Shown: positions 6,758-16,270 of the stretch, piece by piece
How positions within the stretch are numbered: the first letter of the stretch is position 1
Layout of the letters: every line of letters starts with the position of its first letter
The notes under the pieces: generated by a model
What the model saw: only the letters and a program-made list of their open reading frames with translations
Told to the model about the DNA's origin: nothing
The model's database searches: none
Translations under genes and position numbers: made by a program
DNA from: JANWVO01 sp964458495
GTDB lineage: Bacteria; Acidobacteriota; Terriglobia; Bryobacterales; Bryobacteraceae
Length of the DNA: 64,000 bases
Reading direction: 5' to 3'
Assembly: GCA_964458495.1 (NCBI GenBank)
Contig: CAYWJB010000017.1
Span: forward strand, 1-64,000

Positions 6758-8623
6758 ATGGTACCCCGAGGAATCCGGAACGCCGAACGGACGCCGGCGC
6801 GCGCTCGCGGCGACACGCCAGCGGCGGAAGTGGAGTGGAAACGCGTGTGGCCCGACATTCGCGACCTGCTGCTGCCACGGCGCGGCGTGCTGCTGGCGGG
6901 GCTGGTGCTCATCGTGGTCAGCCGGCTGTGCGGGCTGGCGCTGCCGGCGAGCACGAAGTTCCTGGTGGACGACGTGCTGGTGCGCGGGCGAGGCGAGCTG
7001 CTGGCGCCGCTGGTGGCGGCGGTGCTGGCGGCGACGCTGGTGCAGGCGGCGACGGGCTTTGCGCTGACGCAGCTGCTGTCGAAGTCGGCGCAGAGGCTCA
7101 TTGCAGAACTACGCATCCGGGTGCAGAAGCACGTGTGCCGGCTGCCGACGGCGTTTTTCGACAGCCAGAAGACGGGGCAGCTGGTGTCGCGGATCATGAA
7201 CGACGTGGAGGGAGTGCGGAATCTGGTGGGCACGGGGCTGGTGGAGTTTCTGGGCGGGCTGCTGACGGCGGTGTTTTCGTTTGTGATCCTGCTGCGCATC
7301 AGCCCGCAGCTGACGCTGATGGCGCTGTGCATCGTGGTGGCGTTCGGGCTCGTCCTGCGCAAGGCGTTCAAGACGCTGCGGCCGATTTTCCGGGAGCGCA
7401 GCAAGATCACGGCGGAAGTGACGGGGCGGCTGGCGGAGACGCTGGGCGGGATCCGGGTGGTGAAGGCGTATCATGCGGAGGAGCGCGAGGACGGAGTCTT
7501 TGCCGCAGGGGTGGGGCGGATTCTGGAGAACGTGTTCCGTTCGCTGACGGGCGTTTCGCTGCTGAGCCTTTCGGCGACGGTTCTGCTGGGCATTGTGGGC
7601 GCGCTGGTGATGTATGTGGGCGGGCGGCAGATTCTGGCAGGCTCGCTCACGCTGGGAGGGTTCGTGACATTCACGGCGTTTCTGGCGTTCATGATCGCGC
7701 CCGTGTTTCAGGTGGTGGGGGTGGGGACGCAACTCACGGAGGCGGTGGCGGGGCTGGAGCGGACGCGGGAGCTGCTGGACACGCCGGCCGAGGAGAGCGA
7801 TCCGGCCCGCACTGTGGTGCTGCCGCCGGTGCGGGGCGAGGTTCGGTTCGAGGATGTGTGGTTCGAGTACGAGGAAGGCAAGGGCGTATTGCGTGGCGTG
7901 AGCTTTACGGCGGCGCCGGGCAGCGTGACGGCGCTGGTGGGCTCCTCCGGGTCGGGCAAGTCGACGATTCTCGGTCTCATCGCATCGTTCTACAAGCCGA
8001 CGCGAGGGCGCGTGCTGGTGGATGGAACCGATCTGGGCCAGGTCACGCTGGAGAGCTACCGGCGGCAGCTGGGGGTGGTGCTGCAGGAGACGTTTCTGTT
8101 CGACGGGACCATCCGGGAGAACGTGCAGTTCGCGCGCCCGGATGCGAGCGAGGAGCAAGTGCTGGAGGCGTGCCGGCTGGCGCGGGTGGACGAATTTGCC
8201 GAGCGGTTGCCGGAGGGATATGAGACGGTGGTAGGCGAGCGGGGGGTGAAGCTCAGCGGGGGGCAGAAGCAGCGGGTGTCGATTGCGCGGGCGATTCTGG
8301 TGAATCCGCGGATCCTGTTGCTGGACGAGGCCACGTCGAGCCTGGACAGCGAGACGGAGGCGCTGATTCAGGAAGGGCTGGGGCACCTGATGCAGGGGCG
8401 CACGACGTTCGTGATCGCGCACCGGCTGTCGACCATCCGCAAGGCGGACCGGATCCTGGTGGTGGAAGAGGGCATGGTGGCGGAAGATGGCACGCACGAG
8501 GAGCTGATGGCGGCGCGGGGGCGGTATCACGAGCTTTACACGCGGCAGCACGGGCTGGAACAGAACCTGTTCCTGGCGCCGGGCGAGGCGGACGTGGTGC
8601 TGGAAGAGTCGGCTGAGGAGTGA
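6758..8623 (+). CDS. ABC exporter, fused permease and ATPase (MsbA-like)
   Basis: 621 residues. Six membrane helices (about 45-330) are followed by the ATPase with Walker A GSSGSGKST near 393-402, signature LSGGQKQR near 498 and Walker B ILLLDEATSS near 518. This is the half-transporter layout of MsbA and multidrug or lipid exporters; it should work as a homodimer. The substrate is unknown. The start is doubtful: ATG 6758 is seven bases from the divergent foldase gene, and GTG codons at 6830 or 6842 would give a more typical N-terminus. Confidence 0.93.
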   Translation: MVPRGIRNAERTPARARGDTPAAEVEWKRVWPDIRDLLLPRRGVLLAGLVLIVVSRLCGLALPASTKFLVDDVLVRGRGELLAPLVAAVLAATLVQAATGFALTQLLSKSAQRLIAELRIRVQKHVCRLPTAFFDSQKTGQLVSRIMNDVEGVRNLVGTGLVEFLGGLLTAVFSFVILLRISPQLTLMALCIVVAFGLVLRKAFKTLRPIFRERSKITAEVTGRLAETLGGIRVVKAYHAEEREDGVFAAGVGRILENVFRSLTGVSLLSLSATVLLGIVGALVMYVGGRQILAGSLTLGGFVTFTAFLAFMIAPVFQVVGVGTQLTEAVAGLERTRELLDTPAEESDPARTVVLPPVRGEVRFEDVWFEYEEGKGVLRGVSFTAAPGSVTALVGSSGSGKSTILGLIASFYKPTRGRVLVDGTDLGQVTLESYRRQLGVVLQETFLFDGTIRENVQFARPDASEEQVLEACRLARVDEFAERLPEGYETVVGERGVKLSGGQKQRVSIARAILVNPRILLLDEATSSLDSETEALIQEGLGHLMQGRTTFVIAHRLSTIRKADRILVVEEGMVAEDGTHEELMAARGRYHELYTRQHGLEQNLFLAPGEADVVLEESAEE

Positions 8624-8625
8624 GC

Positions 8626-8671
8626 GCGGGCAGATTCCGTGCGGATGTTCCATCCTGACCTGCCCGCACGG
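8626..8671 (+). other. Two mutually exclusive hairpins after the ABC exporter
   Basis: GCGGGCAG (8626-8633) can pair with CTGCCCGC (8660-8667), and CCGTGCGG (8637-8644) can pair with CCGCACGG (8664-8671). The two 8-bp stems share bases 8664-8667, so only one can form at a time. No T-run follows, so neither is a typical terminator. The rest of the 244-base gap to the receptor gene holds the promoter listed next and a 7-bp hairpin at 8821-8838. Confidence 0.45.
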
Positions 8672-8769
8672 CTCCGGGCGTTGGAGGGGAATGGCTCTGC
8701 CCTGCGGCGGGGGTAGACCAAAGCCCGGCACGGAGCCCGCAACGTGCGCCTGTCCGGCCGGTGGCGGGA

Positions 8770-8798
8770 TTGAATACGACTTTCAGATCTGATACAAG
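8770..8798 (+). promoter_or_regulatory. Candidate sigma-70 promoter of the Oar-like receptor gene
   Basis: TTGAAT at 8770-8775 and TACAAG at 8793-8798 are separated by exactly 17 bases. Each matches the housekeeping consensus at four of six places. It lies 70 bases before the receptor start codon. A hairpin with a 7-bp stem (8821-8827 with 8832-8838) falls in the resulting leader. Confidence 0.45.
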
Positions 8799-8867
8799 GA
8801 GTACGGATCGTAGCGGGGAACCTGCCAGCGGTGGCAGGGAAAGCTTTGGTGATTGAGAGGAACCGGA

Positions 8868-11800
8868 ATGAGAACCTTGCTTCGGGCTGTCTTGGCGGCA
8901 GCCCTCTTCATTTTTCTGTGCCCTGCTCACGCCCAGACGGTGACGGGGTCTTTGACGGCAACGGTGCAAGACCAGGCAGGCGCGGTCGTCCCCATGGCGG
9001 ATGTGACGCTGACGAACCAGGCGACGGGCGCGGCGGTTTCATCGAAGACGAATGAAGCGGGGATTGTCCTATACCCGAGCCTGACACCCGGCGTGTATGC
9101 GCTGAGGATCACGGCCAAAGGGTTCCGGACCTACCAGGTGCGGGACATCGCCATCACGGCCAACGAGCGGCGGACGCTGGGAACGATTACGCTGCAACTC
9201 GGGCAGGTGCAGGAGAGCGTGGAGGTGGTGGCGGAGGCGACGCCCGTGCAGACCGCCTCGAGCGAACGCTCGGGCCTGATTGCGGGCGACCAGATTCTCA
9301 ACATCGCCATCAAGGGCAGGGATTTCCTCGGGCTGATGAGCACGCTGCCCGGGGTGATCGACACCAACGTGGGCTCGCGCGAGGTGGTGATGACGGGCAA
9401 CATCCTGAACGGGCTGCACGTCAATGGCGGGCGGACCACTTCCATCATGTACGCGCTGGACGGCATCTCGTCGGTGGACACGGGATCGAATTCCAGCGTG
9501 CACAATGCGCCGAACATGGACGCCATCGCGGAAGTGAAGGTGCTCACGAGCAACTACCAGGCTGAATACGGGCGCAACAGCGCGGGCACGATCAACGTGA
9601 TCATCAAGAGCGGCACGCAGGAGTTCCATGGCGGCGCCTACTGGTACTACCGGCACGAGTCGCTCAACGCCAACAATTTCTTCTCCAACCGCACGGGGAC
9701 GCCGCGGCCGATTTACCGGTTCAACAGCGGCGGGTACTCAGTTGGCGGCCCCGTCTATGTGCCGGGCAAGTTCAATGTGAACAAGGACAAGCTGTTCTTC
9801 TTTTTCTCGCAGGAATTCGTGCGGCGCCGGCTGTACCCGGGAATCCGCTTCGTGACGACGCCCACGGCGCTGGAGAGGCAGGGCGATTTTTCGAAGACGT
9901 TTGACACGAACGGCTCGCTGATCAAGATCCGCGACCCGCTGTCCGGGGCGAACTTCCCGGGCAACATCGTGCCGGCGTCGCGGATCAACCCGCTCGGGCA
10001 GGCCATCCTGAACTTCTATCCGTTGCCGAACTACACGGACCCGGATCCGAAGCTGGTTTACAGCCGGAACTACCGGACCGACATCAGCGGGCGCAACCCG
10101 CGGCGGCAGGAGGTGTTCCGCATCGACTACAACGTCACGCCGACGCTGCGCGCCTATTTCCGCGGGATTCGCGACAACGATGACGAGGAGTGGCCGTACG
10201 GGTCGTGGGTCGCGGGCAGCATCAACTATGACCTGACCAACACGCTGCGCCCGCAGCGGGGACGCGGCGGCGTCATCAACCTGACCAAGGTCTTCAGCCC
10301 GACCATGGTGAACGACTTCACCTTCGGCGCCACCAACCGCAGCCAGACGTTCAACCCGGTGGAGCCGGAGAAGGTGGCGCGGAGCCGGATGGGCAACATC
10401 GGGCAGTGGTATCCGCAGTCGAACGAGTCGAAGGCGGTGCCCAACGTGACCTTCGGCGGGGTGCCGAACTACATCAACAACTCGCTCGGCAACATCCCGT
10501 ACACGAACCGCAACCCGGTGTTCACGATTTCGGACAACCTGAGCAAGCTGATCGGGCGGCACTCGCTCAAGGCGGGCCTCTACTTCGAGCGGATGCGGAA
10601 GGACGAAGTCGGCAACCCGAACACACGCGGCGCGTTCGATTTCGGCCGCAACGCGAACAATCCGCTCGACGCCAACTGGGCGTTCGCCAACGCCCTGCTG
10701 GGCAATTTCAACAGCTACTCGGAAGGCACGTTCCGGCCGTATTCGCACTACCGCTATTCGCAACTGGAATGGTACGCGCAGGACTCCTGGCGAGTGCTGC
10801 CGCGCCTGACGGTGGACTTCGGCGTCCGCGCCTACTATGCGCCGTCGGCGCACGACGACCGGTTTGCGATCACGACGTTCGATCCGTCGCTGTATGACCG
10901 CAGCAAGGCAGCGACGATCATCGTGCCGGGAAAGAACGCGGCAGGCAAGCGCATTGGCGTGGATCCGCGCACGGGGGCCGAATACCCGCTGCCCTATATC
11001 GGGCTGTTTGTCCCGAACAGCGGAGACACGGCGCCCGGGATGGTGGTGGGCGGCAAGAACTACGTGGGCACGCTGTACACCACCCCCATCTTCTCCTTTG
11101 GCCCGCGTTTCGGCATTGCTTACGACTTGACCGGCGACGGCAAGACGGCGATCCGGGCGGGCTGGGGTCTCTTTTTCGACCGCCCGCAGGGCAACGTGTA
11201 CTCAGGCACGAACGGGCAGCCGCCGGTCGCCTATACACCGACTCTGTACTTCGGGACACTGGACACGTTCCTGCAGTCGCAGGGGACGTACGGACCGAGC
11301 AGCGTGAACGCGCCGCAGGTAGGCGAGCAGCCGCTGCCGCGAGTGATGAACTTCAGCTTTGGCATTCAGCGCGAGGTGGGCTTCGGCACGGTGATCGACG
11401 CCTCCTACGTCGGCAGCCTCGGCCGCAATCTGCTTTTCGTCAGGGACATGAATCCGATCCCGATGTATGCGCGCTTTGATCCCGCCAACAAGGACTGGAC
11501 CACGGGCAGCCCGCTGCCGGACAACTTCCTCCGGCCGTATTACGGGCTGGGAAGCATCAACGTGCGCGGCTTCGGCGCGACGTCGAACTACCACTCCTTC
11601 CAGCTCACCGCCAACCGCCGCATGAAGAACGGGCTGCAGTACGGAGTGGCGTACACGTTCTCCAAGGCGCTGGGCGTGGGCGCCGGCGACTTTGACGGCG
11701 TGAGCCCGTATTTCTCCATGCGCCGGCGGAATTACGGGTTGTTGAGCTATGACGCCACGCACGCGCTGGTCATCAACTACACCTACGAGCTGCCAAACCT

Positions 11801-12314
11801 CGCGGCGAGATGGAAGAACGGATTCCTCAACCAGGTGTTCGGCTACTGGCAGCTTTCCGGCATCACGACCTTCCAGTCGGGCTTCCCGTTTACGCCGAGC
11901 TTTTCCACTTCGGACACCGTGGACCTGACCGGGTCGAACGAGGGCGCCCGCATCACGGTGGTCGACGATCCGAAGCTGCCGAAGAGCGAGTGGACGTTTG
12001 ACCGCACGTTCCGCACGGAGGTATTCCGGCGCACAGCCCCGCGCGATTTCGGCAACGCGGGCATCGGCCTGTTGCGCGGCCCGGGAATCGAGAACTACGA
12101 CATCAGCGTCACCAAGCGGATCCCGGTGACCGAGCAGCGGTACTTCTGGTTCCGGGCGGAGTTCTTCAACGCCTTCAACCACACGCAGTTCTCCGGCATC
12201 TCGACCGCGGCGCGGTTCGATCCTGCCGGCAACCAGATCAACCTGAACTTCGGCGCCTACACAAGCGCGCGCGATCCGCGGCGGATCCAGCTTTCGCTGC
12301 GGTTCATGTTCTGA
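8868..12314 (+). CDS. Oar-like TonB-dependent receptor with carboxypeptidase-regulatory-like domain
   Basis: 1148 residues from ATG 8868, with ribosome site GAGAGG seven bases upstream. A Sec signal (cleavage after AHA near residue 22) is followed by a CarboxypepD_reg-like domain (about 25-110: VTLTNQATG, TNEAGIV, GFRTY), a plug-like domain (LLGDQ-type region about 140-250, with GGRTTSIMYALDGIS) and a long barrel that ends in LSLRFMF, with a terminal Phe as in outer-membrane barrels. This type is expanded in Acidobacteria and Myxococcus and is thought to take up large substrates, often glycans, though ligands are rarely known. No sugar-binding partner is adjacent. Confidence 0.9.
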   Translation: MRTLLRAVLAAALFIFLCPAHAQTVTGSLTATVQDQAGAVVPMADVTLTNQATGAAVSSKTNEAGIVLYPSLTPGVYALRITAKGFRTYQVRDIAITANERRTLGTITLQLGQVQESVEVVAEATPVQTASSERSGLIAGDQILNIAIKGRDFLGLMSTLPGVIDTNVGSREVVMTGNILNGLHVNGGRTTSIMYALDGISSVDTGSNSSVHNAPNMDAIAEVKVLTSNYQAEYGRNSAGTINVIIKSGTQEFHGGAYWYYRHESLNANNFFSNRTGTPRPIYRFNSGGYSVGGPVYVPGKFNVNKDKLFFFFSQEFVRRRLYPGIRFVTTPTALERQGDFSKTFDTNGSLIKIRDPLSGANFPGNIVPASRINPLGQAILNFYPLPNYTDPDPKLVYSRNYRTDISGRNPRRQEVFRIDYNVTPTLRAYFRGIRDNDDEEWPYGSWVAGSINYDLTNTLRPQRGRGGVINLTKVFSPTMVNDFTFGATNRSQTFNPVEPEKVARSRMGNIGQWYPQSNESKAVPNVTFGGVPNYINNSLGNIPYTNRNPVFTISDNLSKLIGRHSLKAGLYFERMRKDEVGNPNTRGAFDFGRNANNPLDANWAFANALLGNFNSYSEGTFRPYSHYRYSQLEWYAQDSWRVLPRLTVDFGVRAYYAPSAHDDRFAITTFDPSLYDRSKAATIIVPGKNAAGKRIGVDPRTGAEYPLPYIGLFVPNSGDTAPGMVVGGKNYVGTLYTTPIFSFGPRFGIAYDLTGDGKTAIRAGWGLFFDRPQGNVYSGTNGQPPVAYTPTLYFGTLDTFLQSQGTYGPSSVNAPQVGEQPLPRVMNFSFGIQREVGFGTVIDASYVGSLGRNLLFVRDMNPIPMYARFDPANKDWTTGSPLPDNFLRPYYGLGSINVRGFGATSNYHSFQLTANRRMKNGLQYGVAYTFSKALGVGAGDFDGVSPYFSMRRRNYGLLSYDATHALVINYTYELPNLAARWKNGFLNQVFGYWQLSGITTFQSGFPFTPSFSTSDTVDLTGSNEGARITVVDDPKLPKSEWTFDRTFRTEVFRRTAPRDFGNAGIGLLRGPGIENYDISVTKRIPVTEQRYFWFRAEFFNAFNHTQFSGISTAARFDPAGNQINLNFGAYTSARDPRRIQLSLRFMF

Positions 12315-12330
12315 GACAAGCAAGGCTGCG

Positions 12331-12362
12331 GCGGCCTGCCTGCGGGCGGGCCGCTGTTTGTT
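12331..12362 (+). terminator. Rho-independent terminator after the Oar-like receptor
   Basis: A 10-bp stem (12331-12340 with 12345-12354, one G-U pair) closed by a 4-base loop is followed by TGTTTGTT. It begins 17 bases after the stop codon of the receptor gene. Confidence 0.75.
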
Positions 12363-12402
12363 TGAGCGGTGAGAGAGAGGAGGGTAGACCGCCTTCGGCG
12401 CC

Positions 12403-12837
12403 TCAGACGCGGTAGTGGTCGGGGCGCCAGTTCCTGATCGCGCGCTTGATGGCGTCCGGCTCCAGGTTCTCTTCGGCGGCGCGGCGCGCCAGATCCACGA
12501 ACTCTTCGTCGGAGGCGAAGCGCAGGGCGACGATCTGTTTCACGCCGAGGCGCGGACCGAGCAGGCTTCCGGCGAGAACAAAGTGGCGGAGGTTTTCTTC
12601 GGCGCGGATGGCGCGGTCCTGCGCCTTCAGCGCGTAAATGCGCGCGTAGCCGGCGATGAAGAGTGCGCAGAAGGAGAGCACGACGATCAAGGAGGCGCTG
12701 TAGAGGCGCTGGTGATCGCCAAGCGACTTCCAGAGGTTGACGAGCGAGCCGATGCAGGTGAGCATCAGAATCGGCGAGAGGAGGAAATGGAAGCCGGGGT
12801 CGAGCCGGGCGTGGTTGGCATAGGACTGTTCTTTCAT
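12403..12837 (-). CDS. DUF6526-like small membrane protein
   Basis: 144 residues from ATG 12837, which has AGGAGA six bases upstream (an in-frame ATG at 12888 is less likely). The start MKEQSYANHARLDPGFHF fits the DUF6526 family as I remember it. Two membrane helices (about 19-37 and 46-66) are followed by a charged cytoplasmic tail with ALRFASDEEFVDLARRAAEE. Function is unknown. It converges on the receptor gene, across that gene's terminator. Confidence 0.75.
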   Translation of the reverse strand: MKEQSYANHARLDPGFHFLLSPILMLTCIGSLVNLWKSLGDHQRLYSASLIVVLSFCALFIAGYARIYALKAQDRAIRAEENLRHFVLAGSLLGPRLGVKQIVALRFASDEEFVDLARRAAEENLEPDAIKRAIRNWRPDHYRV

Positions 12838-13098
12838 GCTGCGTCTCCTGTGTTGGCACCGATCAGAATCAGGCTTTGGCAAGGCCATTGTCTCTCATGG
12901 GCGCCGGGGCGAGGTCGTGGGGCCCGGCCGCCCGCCGGGGGCGGCGCCCCGGACGTTGGGCAACTGAGGCGAGAGACTGGGAGCGACAGCTGTCCGGCCA
13001 CTCCGGCGCGCCGGGGCGGCCGGAATGGAATGCCCGTTGCGGGGAGTGGGCGGCTGAGCCTTCAGGCGTTCCGGCCGGTTGCGATTGGCAGGGGCGCC

Positions 13099-13833
13099 TC
13101 AAGAACCGGCTTCCGCAAGGGCGCCGTGGTAGCGCGGGTGGGCGCGCGCGAGGTGGCGTTTCATGGCGCGGGCGGCGGCGTCCGGATCGTGGTTCTCAAT
13201 GGCCTTGAGGATCGCGGCGTGTTCCTTGATTGTCAGGTCCTCGACATTCGGCGCGCGGAGCAGGCGCGGGAAGAGTCCGAAGATCCAGCCCAGCATGGCC
13301 TCGCTCAGGGCGGAATAGAGAGGATTGCCAGTCAGCGAGGCGATGGTGACGTGGAAGCGGATGTCGGCGGTCATGAAGCGCACGGCGTCTCCCCGAGCTG
13401 CCTTTTGGGCCTCCAGTGCATTCCGCAGCTGCCCGATTCCTTCCTCGTTCGCCCGCCGGGCCGCTTCCCGGACGAGGAACTGTTCGAACTCCTGCCGCGC
13501 TTGCCGCAGGGCGTCGCGCATTTCCGGTGAGGAGGTCAGCAGGTGGCGCACGGAGGCATCCATGCGCCGAAGCACGCGGCTGGCGTCCAGCCGGATGACG
13601 CGCGCCCGCTCGCCATGCTGGATCTCGATGAGGCCCATTCTTTCCAGGGTCTGCAGGGCCTCGCGGACCGCAGGCCGTCCGACGCCGAAACGCTGCATCA
13701 GGGCACGCTCCCCGGGCAGGCGGCTTCCGGGCGGCAATTCGCCGCGCTCGATGAGGGCCAGAAGACGGTCGAGCACCTGGTCGGCCAGTTTCTTGCGAAC
13801 CAGTTTCTCGCTGTCATCCCATGAAAATTCCAT
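13099..13833 (-). CDS. GntR/FadR-family transcriptional regulator
   Basis: 244 residues. An N-terminal winged helix (about 15-75, with LPPGSRLPGERALMQRFGVGRPAVREAL) is followed by an all-helical FCD ligand domain (about 95-230) that keeps the Asp/His metal set (DIRFHV, EHAAIL, MKRHL). FCD regulators usually sense organic acids or sugar acids and repress nearby catabolic genes. The sulfatase gene lies upstream on the same strand, 153 bases away. The two may share regulation, but the effector cannot be named. Confidence 0.9.
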   Translation of the reverse strand: MEFSWDDSEKLVRKKLADQVLDRLLALIERGELPPGSRLPGERALMQRFGVGRPAVREALQTLERMGLIEIQHGERARVIRLDASRVLRRMDASVRHLLTSSPEMRDALRQARQEFEQFLVREAARRANEEGIGQLRNALEAQKAARGDAVRFMTADIRFHVTIASLTGNPLYSALSEAMLGWIFGLFPRLLRAPNVEDLTIKEHAAILKAIENHDPDAAARAMKRHLARAHPRYHGALAEAGS

Positions 13834-13852
13834 GTCCTCATGATACTGGAGG

Positions 13853-13888
13853 CATACACAGGATGCCTGCCAGAGTTCAGGTTGTATG
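13853..13888. promoter_or_regulatory. Possible GntR operator (inverted CATACA half-sites)
   Basis: CATACA at 13853-13858 and TGTATG at 13883-13888 are inverted half-sites 20-55 bases upstream of the regulator start. FadR-family proteins often autoregulate from such sites, but the 24-base separation is wide for one dimer. The assignment is weak. Confidence 0.25.
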
Positions 13889-13986
13889 ATCAGTCGAATT
13901 CCGGAGAGCCGCCGAGGAACCCGTGCGCGCCCGGAAGCGTCAGGCCTGCCTGGGACAAATGGGGCACGGCGGCGGTTCCGGCGGAG

Positions 13987-15357
13987 TCAGGCGCGCGGTT
14001 TCACCGGCCAGAATTCGCTCTCGGTGCGGGCTTCCTGCATGAGCCGGGCAATGGAGGCGACGATTTGCGGTTTGTCCGCTGCGAGGTTGCGCCGTTCGCC
14101 GAGGTCTTCGTCAAGGTTGTAGAGTTCGATGGGGCCATCGAGTCCCTTCCGGATTCCCTTCCACGGCCCCAAGCGCACCGCCTGCGAGAAGCCGCCCTCG
14201 TGGAACTCCCAGTAGAAGTACTCATGCGGCTTCTGGGACTGTCCGAGAAGCGTGGGAACGACAGACATGCCGTCCAGTCCCGCAGGCGCCTTCGCGCCGG
14301 CGAGTTCAGCGAAGGTTGGAAAGATGTCCCAGAAGGCCCACGGGAAGCTGCTGGTCTGGCCCGCGCGGATGCGGGCCGGCCAGCGGGCCAGCATCGGCAC
14401 CCGGATTCCGCCTTCCGTGAGGTCGCGCTTGATGCCGCGCAAGGGGCCGGAGGACTCGAAGAACTTCGGGTCGTGCCCGCCTTCCTTGTGGGGGCCGTTG
14501 TCCGAGGTGAAGAGGACCAGCGTGTTGTCGTCCAGCCCTCTCCGCTTCAACGTTTCCAGGATGCGGCCGATGTCGGCGTCCATGCGCGAGATCATGGCGG
14601 CGAAGCCCTTCTCTGGCCGGGGCCACGGCAGGTTCGCGTAGGGCCCGTAGGAGGGGACTTCCATCCCGTCGCCGGAATCGCGCCCCATTTCGTTGTTGGC
14701 GTGAGGCGCCGTGTAGCAAAGGTGGAGAAAGAACGGATTCGAGCCGTCCTGTTTTTCGAGGAATTGCAAGGCGCGCGCGGTGAAGAGATCCGGCGCGTAG
14801 TCTTTGCGCTGAAGCCCCATGTTGCCGCGGCACAGCCAGGCCGTCTCGCCGTCCATCAGGTGCTCGGGATAGTAATTGTGGGCGTGCACCTGCGAGAAGA
14901 ACCCGAACCACTCGTCGAATCCCTTGCGCGTGGGGTAGCCCGTGGAGCCGAGCTCGCCCAGGCTCCACTTGCCGAACAGCGCGGTGCGGTATCCGGCGCG
15001 TTTGAGGATTTCGGTGAAGGTGATGTCCTCCGGGCGCAGCGGGAGGTCGGGAGACCGGTTGCCGCGCGTGCGCGCGTGGCCGGTGTGCAGGCCGGTCATG
15101 AGCGAGCAGCGGCTCGGAGCGCAGACGGTGGAGCCGGCGTAGGCGGCGGTGAAGCGGATGCCTTCAGCCGACATACGGTCGAGGTTCGGCGTGTGGATGC
15201 GCGGCTGGCCGTAGCAGCCGAGGTCGCCGTAGCCGAGGTCGTCGGCGAGGATCAGGATCATGTTCGGGCGCCCCGGGGCGGGCGCCGGCTGGAAGGGGGC
15301 GGCAGCGGCAGCCGCGGCCCCGAGGAATTGCCTTCTGTTCACCATCTTCGTGCCCAT
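13987..15357 (-). CDS. Exported sulfatase (formylglycine type)
   Basis: 456 residues. The N-terminus NRRQFLGAAAAAAAP is a twin-arginine-like signal. The active-site motif CAPSR has Cys79 (numbered from ATG 15357), which a formylglycine-generating enzyme must oxidise. Metal residues are visible in LADDLGYGD and in TSDNGPH. Family S1 sulfatases cut sulfate esters from polysaccharides or small molecules. A second ATG at 15345 is equally possible. The start overlaps the end of the deacetylase gene, suggesting one pta-deacetylase-sulfatase transcript. Confidence 0.92.
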   Translation of the reverse strand: MGTKMVNRRQFLGAAAAAAAPFQPAPAPGRPNMILILADDLGYGDLGCYGQPRIHTPNLDRMSAEGIRFTAAYAGSTVCAPSRCSLMTGLHTGHARTRGNRSPDLPLRPEDITFTEILKRAGYRTALFGKWSLGELGSTGYPTRKGFDEWFGFFSQVHAHNYYPEHLMDGETAWLCRGNMGLQRKDYAPDLFTARALQFLEKQDGSNPFFLHLCYTAPHANNEMGRDSGDGMEVPSYGPYANLPWPRPEKGFAAMISRMDADIGRILETLKRRGLDDNTLVLFTSDNGPHKEGGHDPKFFESSGPLRGIKRDLTEGGIRVPMLARWPARIRAGQTSSFPWAFWDIFPTFAELAGAKAPAGLDGMSVVPTLLGQSQKPHEYFYWEFHEGGFSQAVRLGPWKGIRKGLDGPIELYNLDEDLGERRNLAADKPQIVASIARLMQEARTESEFWPVKPRA

Positions 15358-16262
15358 TCTTGCATGCTCTCTTTGAGCGCCACGGCCGTTTGCGCGTGCA
15401 GTTCGACGGTGTCCTGCGTGGAGCGGGCGTAGCCGCCTGCCAGCACAACGGCGACAGGAATATGCTTCCGCAAAGCGAGGTCAAAGACAAGGCGGTCTCG
15501 CTCGTACAGGCCCTCGCGGGTCAGCGAGAGGCCGCCGAGCTGGTCATCGTGATAGGGATCGACGCCGGCGACGTGGATGACGATCTCGGGACGGAAGCCG
15601 AGCACAGCGGCTTCATAGGCGGGGCGGAGCCGGGAGAGGTATTCGGCGTCGCCGGCGCCGTCTTCCAGATGAATGTCGATCGTGGAGGGGGGCTTGACGG
15701 CGGGGTAGTTGTTGAAGTGGTGGATGGAGAGCGTAAAGACGCCGGGGTCGCCGCCGAAGATTGCGGCGGTGCCATTGCCGTGATGGACGTCGGCATCCAC
15801 GATCAGAGCCTTGCGCAGGAGGCCTTCGTGCTGGAGCGCGCGCACGGCCACGGCCACGTCGTTGACGGCGCAGAAGCCCTCGCCGTGGCCGGGGAAGGCG
15901 TGATGGAAGCCGCCGCCGATGTTGAAGCAGGCGCCGTCGGAGAGGGCGCGGCGGGCCGCCATCAGGGTGCCGCCGACGGCGAGGAAGACGCCCTCGACCA
16001 TGCGCCGGGAATAGGGGATCTCCAGCTTCAGCACCTCGTGGTAGCTGAGCTTGCCACGCTCGAGTTTCCCGATCCACTCCGGCGTGTGGACGCGGAGAAG
16101 CTGCTCGCGGGTGGCGGGCTCCGGTTCGAGGAAGTCCTCGGGGGAGGCGATGCCGCGCTCGACCAGCAGCGCGCGGATCAGGCGGTATTTCCGGGCAGGG
16201 AAAATGTGCGAGCCGAGGTGCAGGTCGTAGCGCTCATGATAGATGAGTTTGAACGGGAGCAC
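15339..16262 (-). CDS. Histone-deacetylase-family protein
   Basis: 307 residues, single domain of the arginase/deacetylase fold. Zinc ligands Asp158, His160 (VDADVHHGNG) and Asp235 (GVDPYHDD) and the catalytic His pair at 120-121 (GGGFHHAF) are all present, so it should be active. Bacterial members act on acetylated amines, polyamines or protein lysines. The gene follows pta by eight bases and overlaps the sulfatase start. Linkage to acetyl-phosphate metabolism hints at protein deacetylation (AcuC-like role), which is inference only. Confidence 0.9.
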   Translation of the reverse strand: MLPFKLIYHERYDLHLGSHIFPARKYRLIRALLVERGIASPEDFLEPEPATREQLLRVHTPEWIGKLERGKLSYHEVLKLEIPYSRRMVEGVFLAVGGTLMAARRALSDGACFNIGGGFHHAFPGHGEGFCAVNDVAVAVRALQHEGLLRKALIVDADVHHGNGTAAIFGGDPGVFTLSIHHFNNYPAVKPPSTIDIHLEDGAGDAEYLSRLRPAYEAAVLGFRPEIVIHVAGVDPYHDDQLGGLSLTREGLYERDRLVFDLALRKHIPVAVVLAGGYARSTQDTVELHAQTAVALKESMQEWARRW

Positions 16263-16270
16263 GGTGCGCC

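Noticed and set aside
7109..8731. A 540-codon open frame on the minus strand
   Set aside because: Antisense to the ABC exporter with Walker A, signature and Walker B motifs.
12901..12960. GC-rich inverted repeats between the DUF6526-like and GntR genes
   Set aside because: Short stems in very GC-rich DNA with no T-run; nothing distinguishes them from chance. The 261-base gap (12838-13098) shows no gene.
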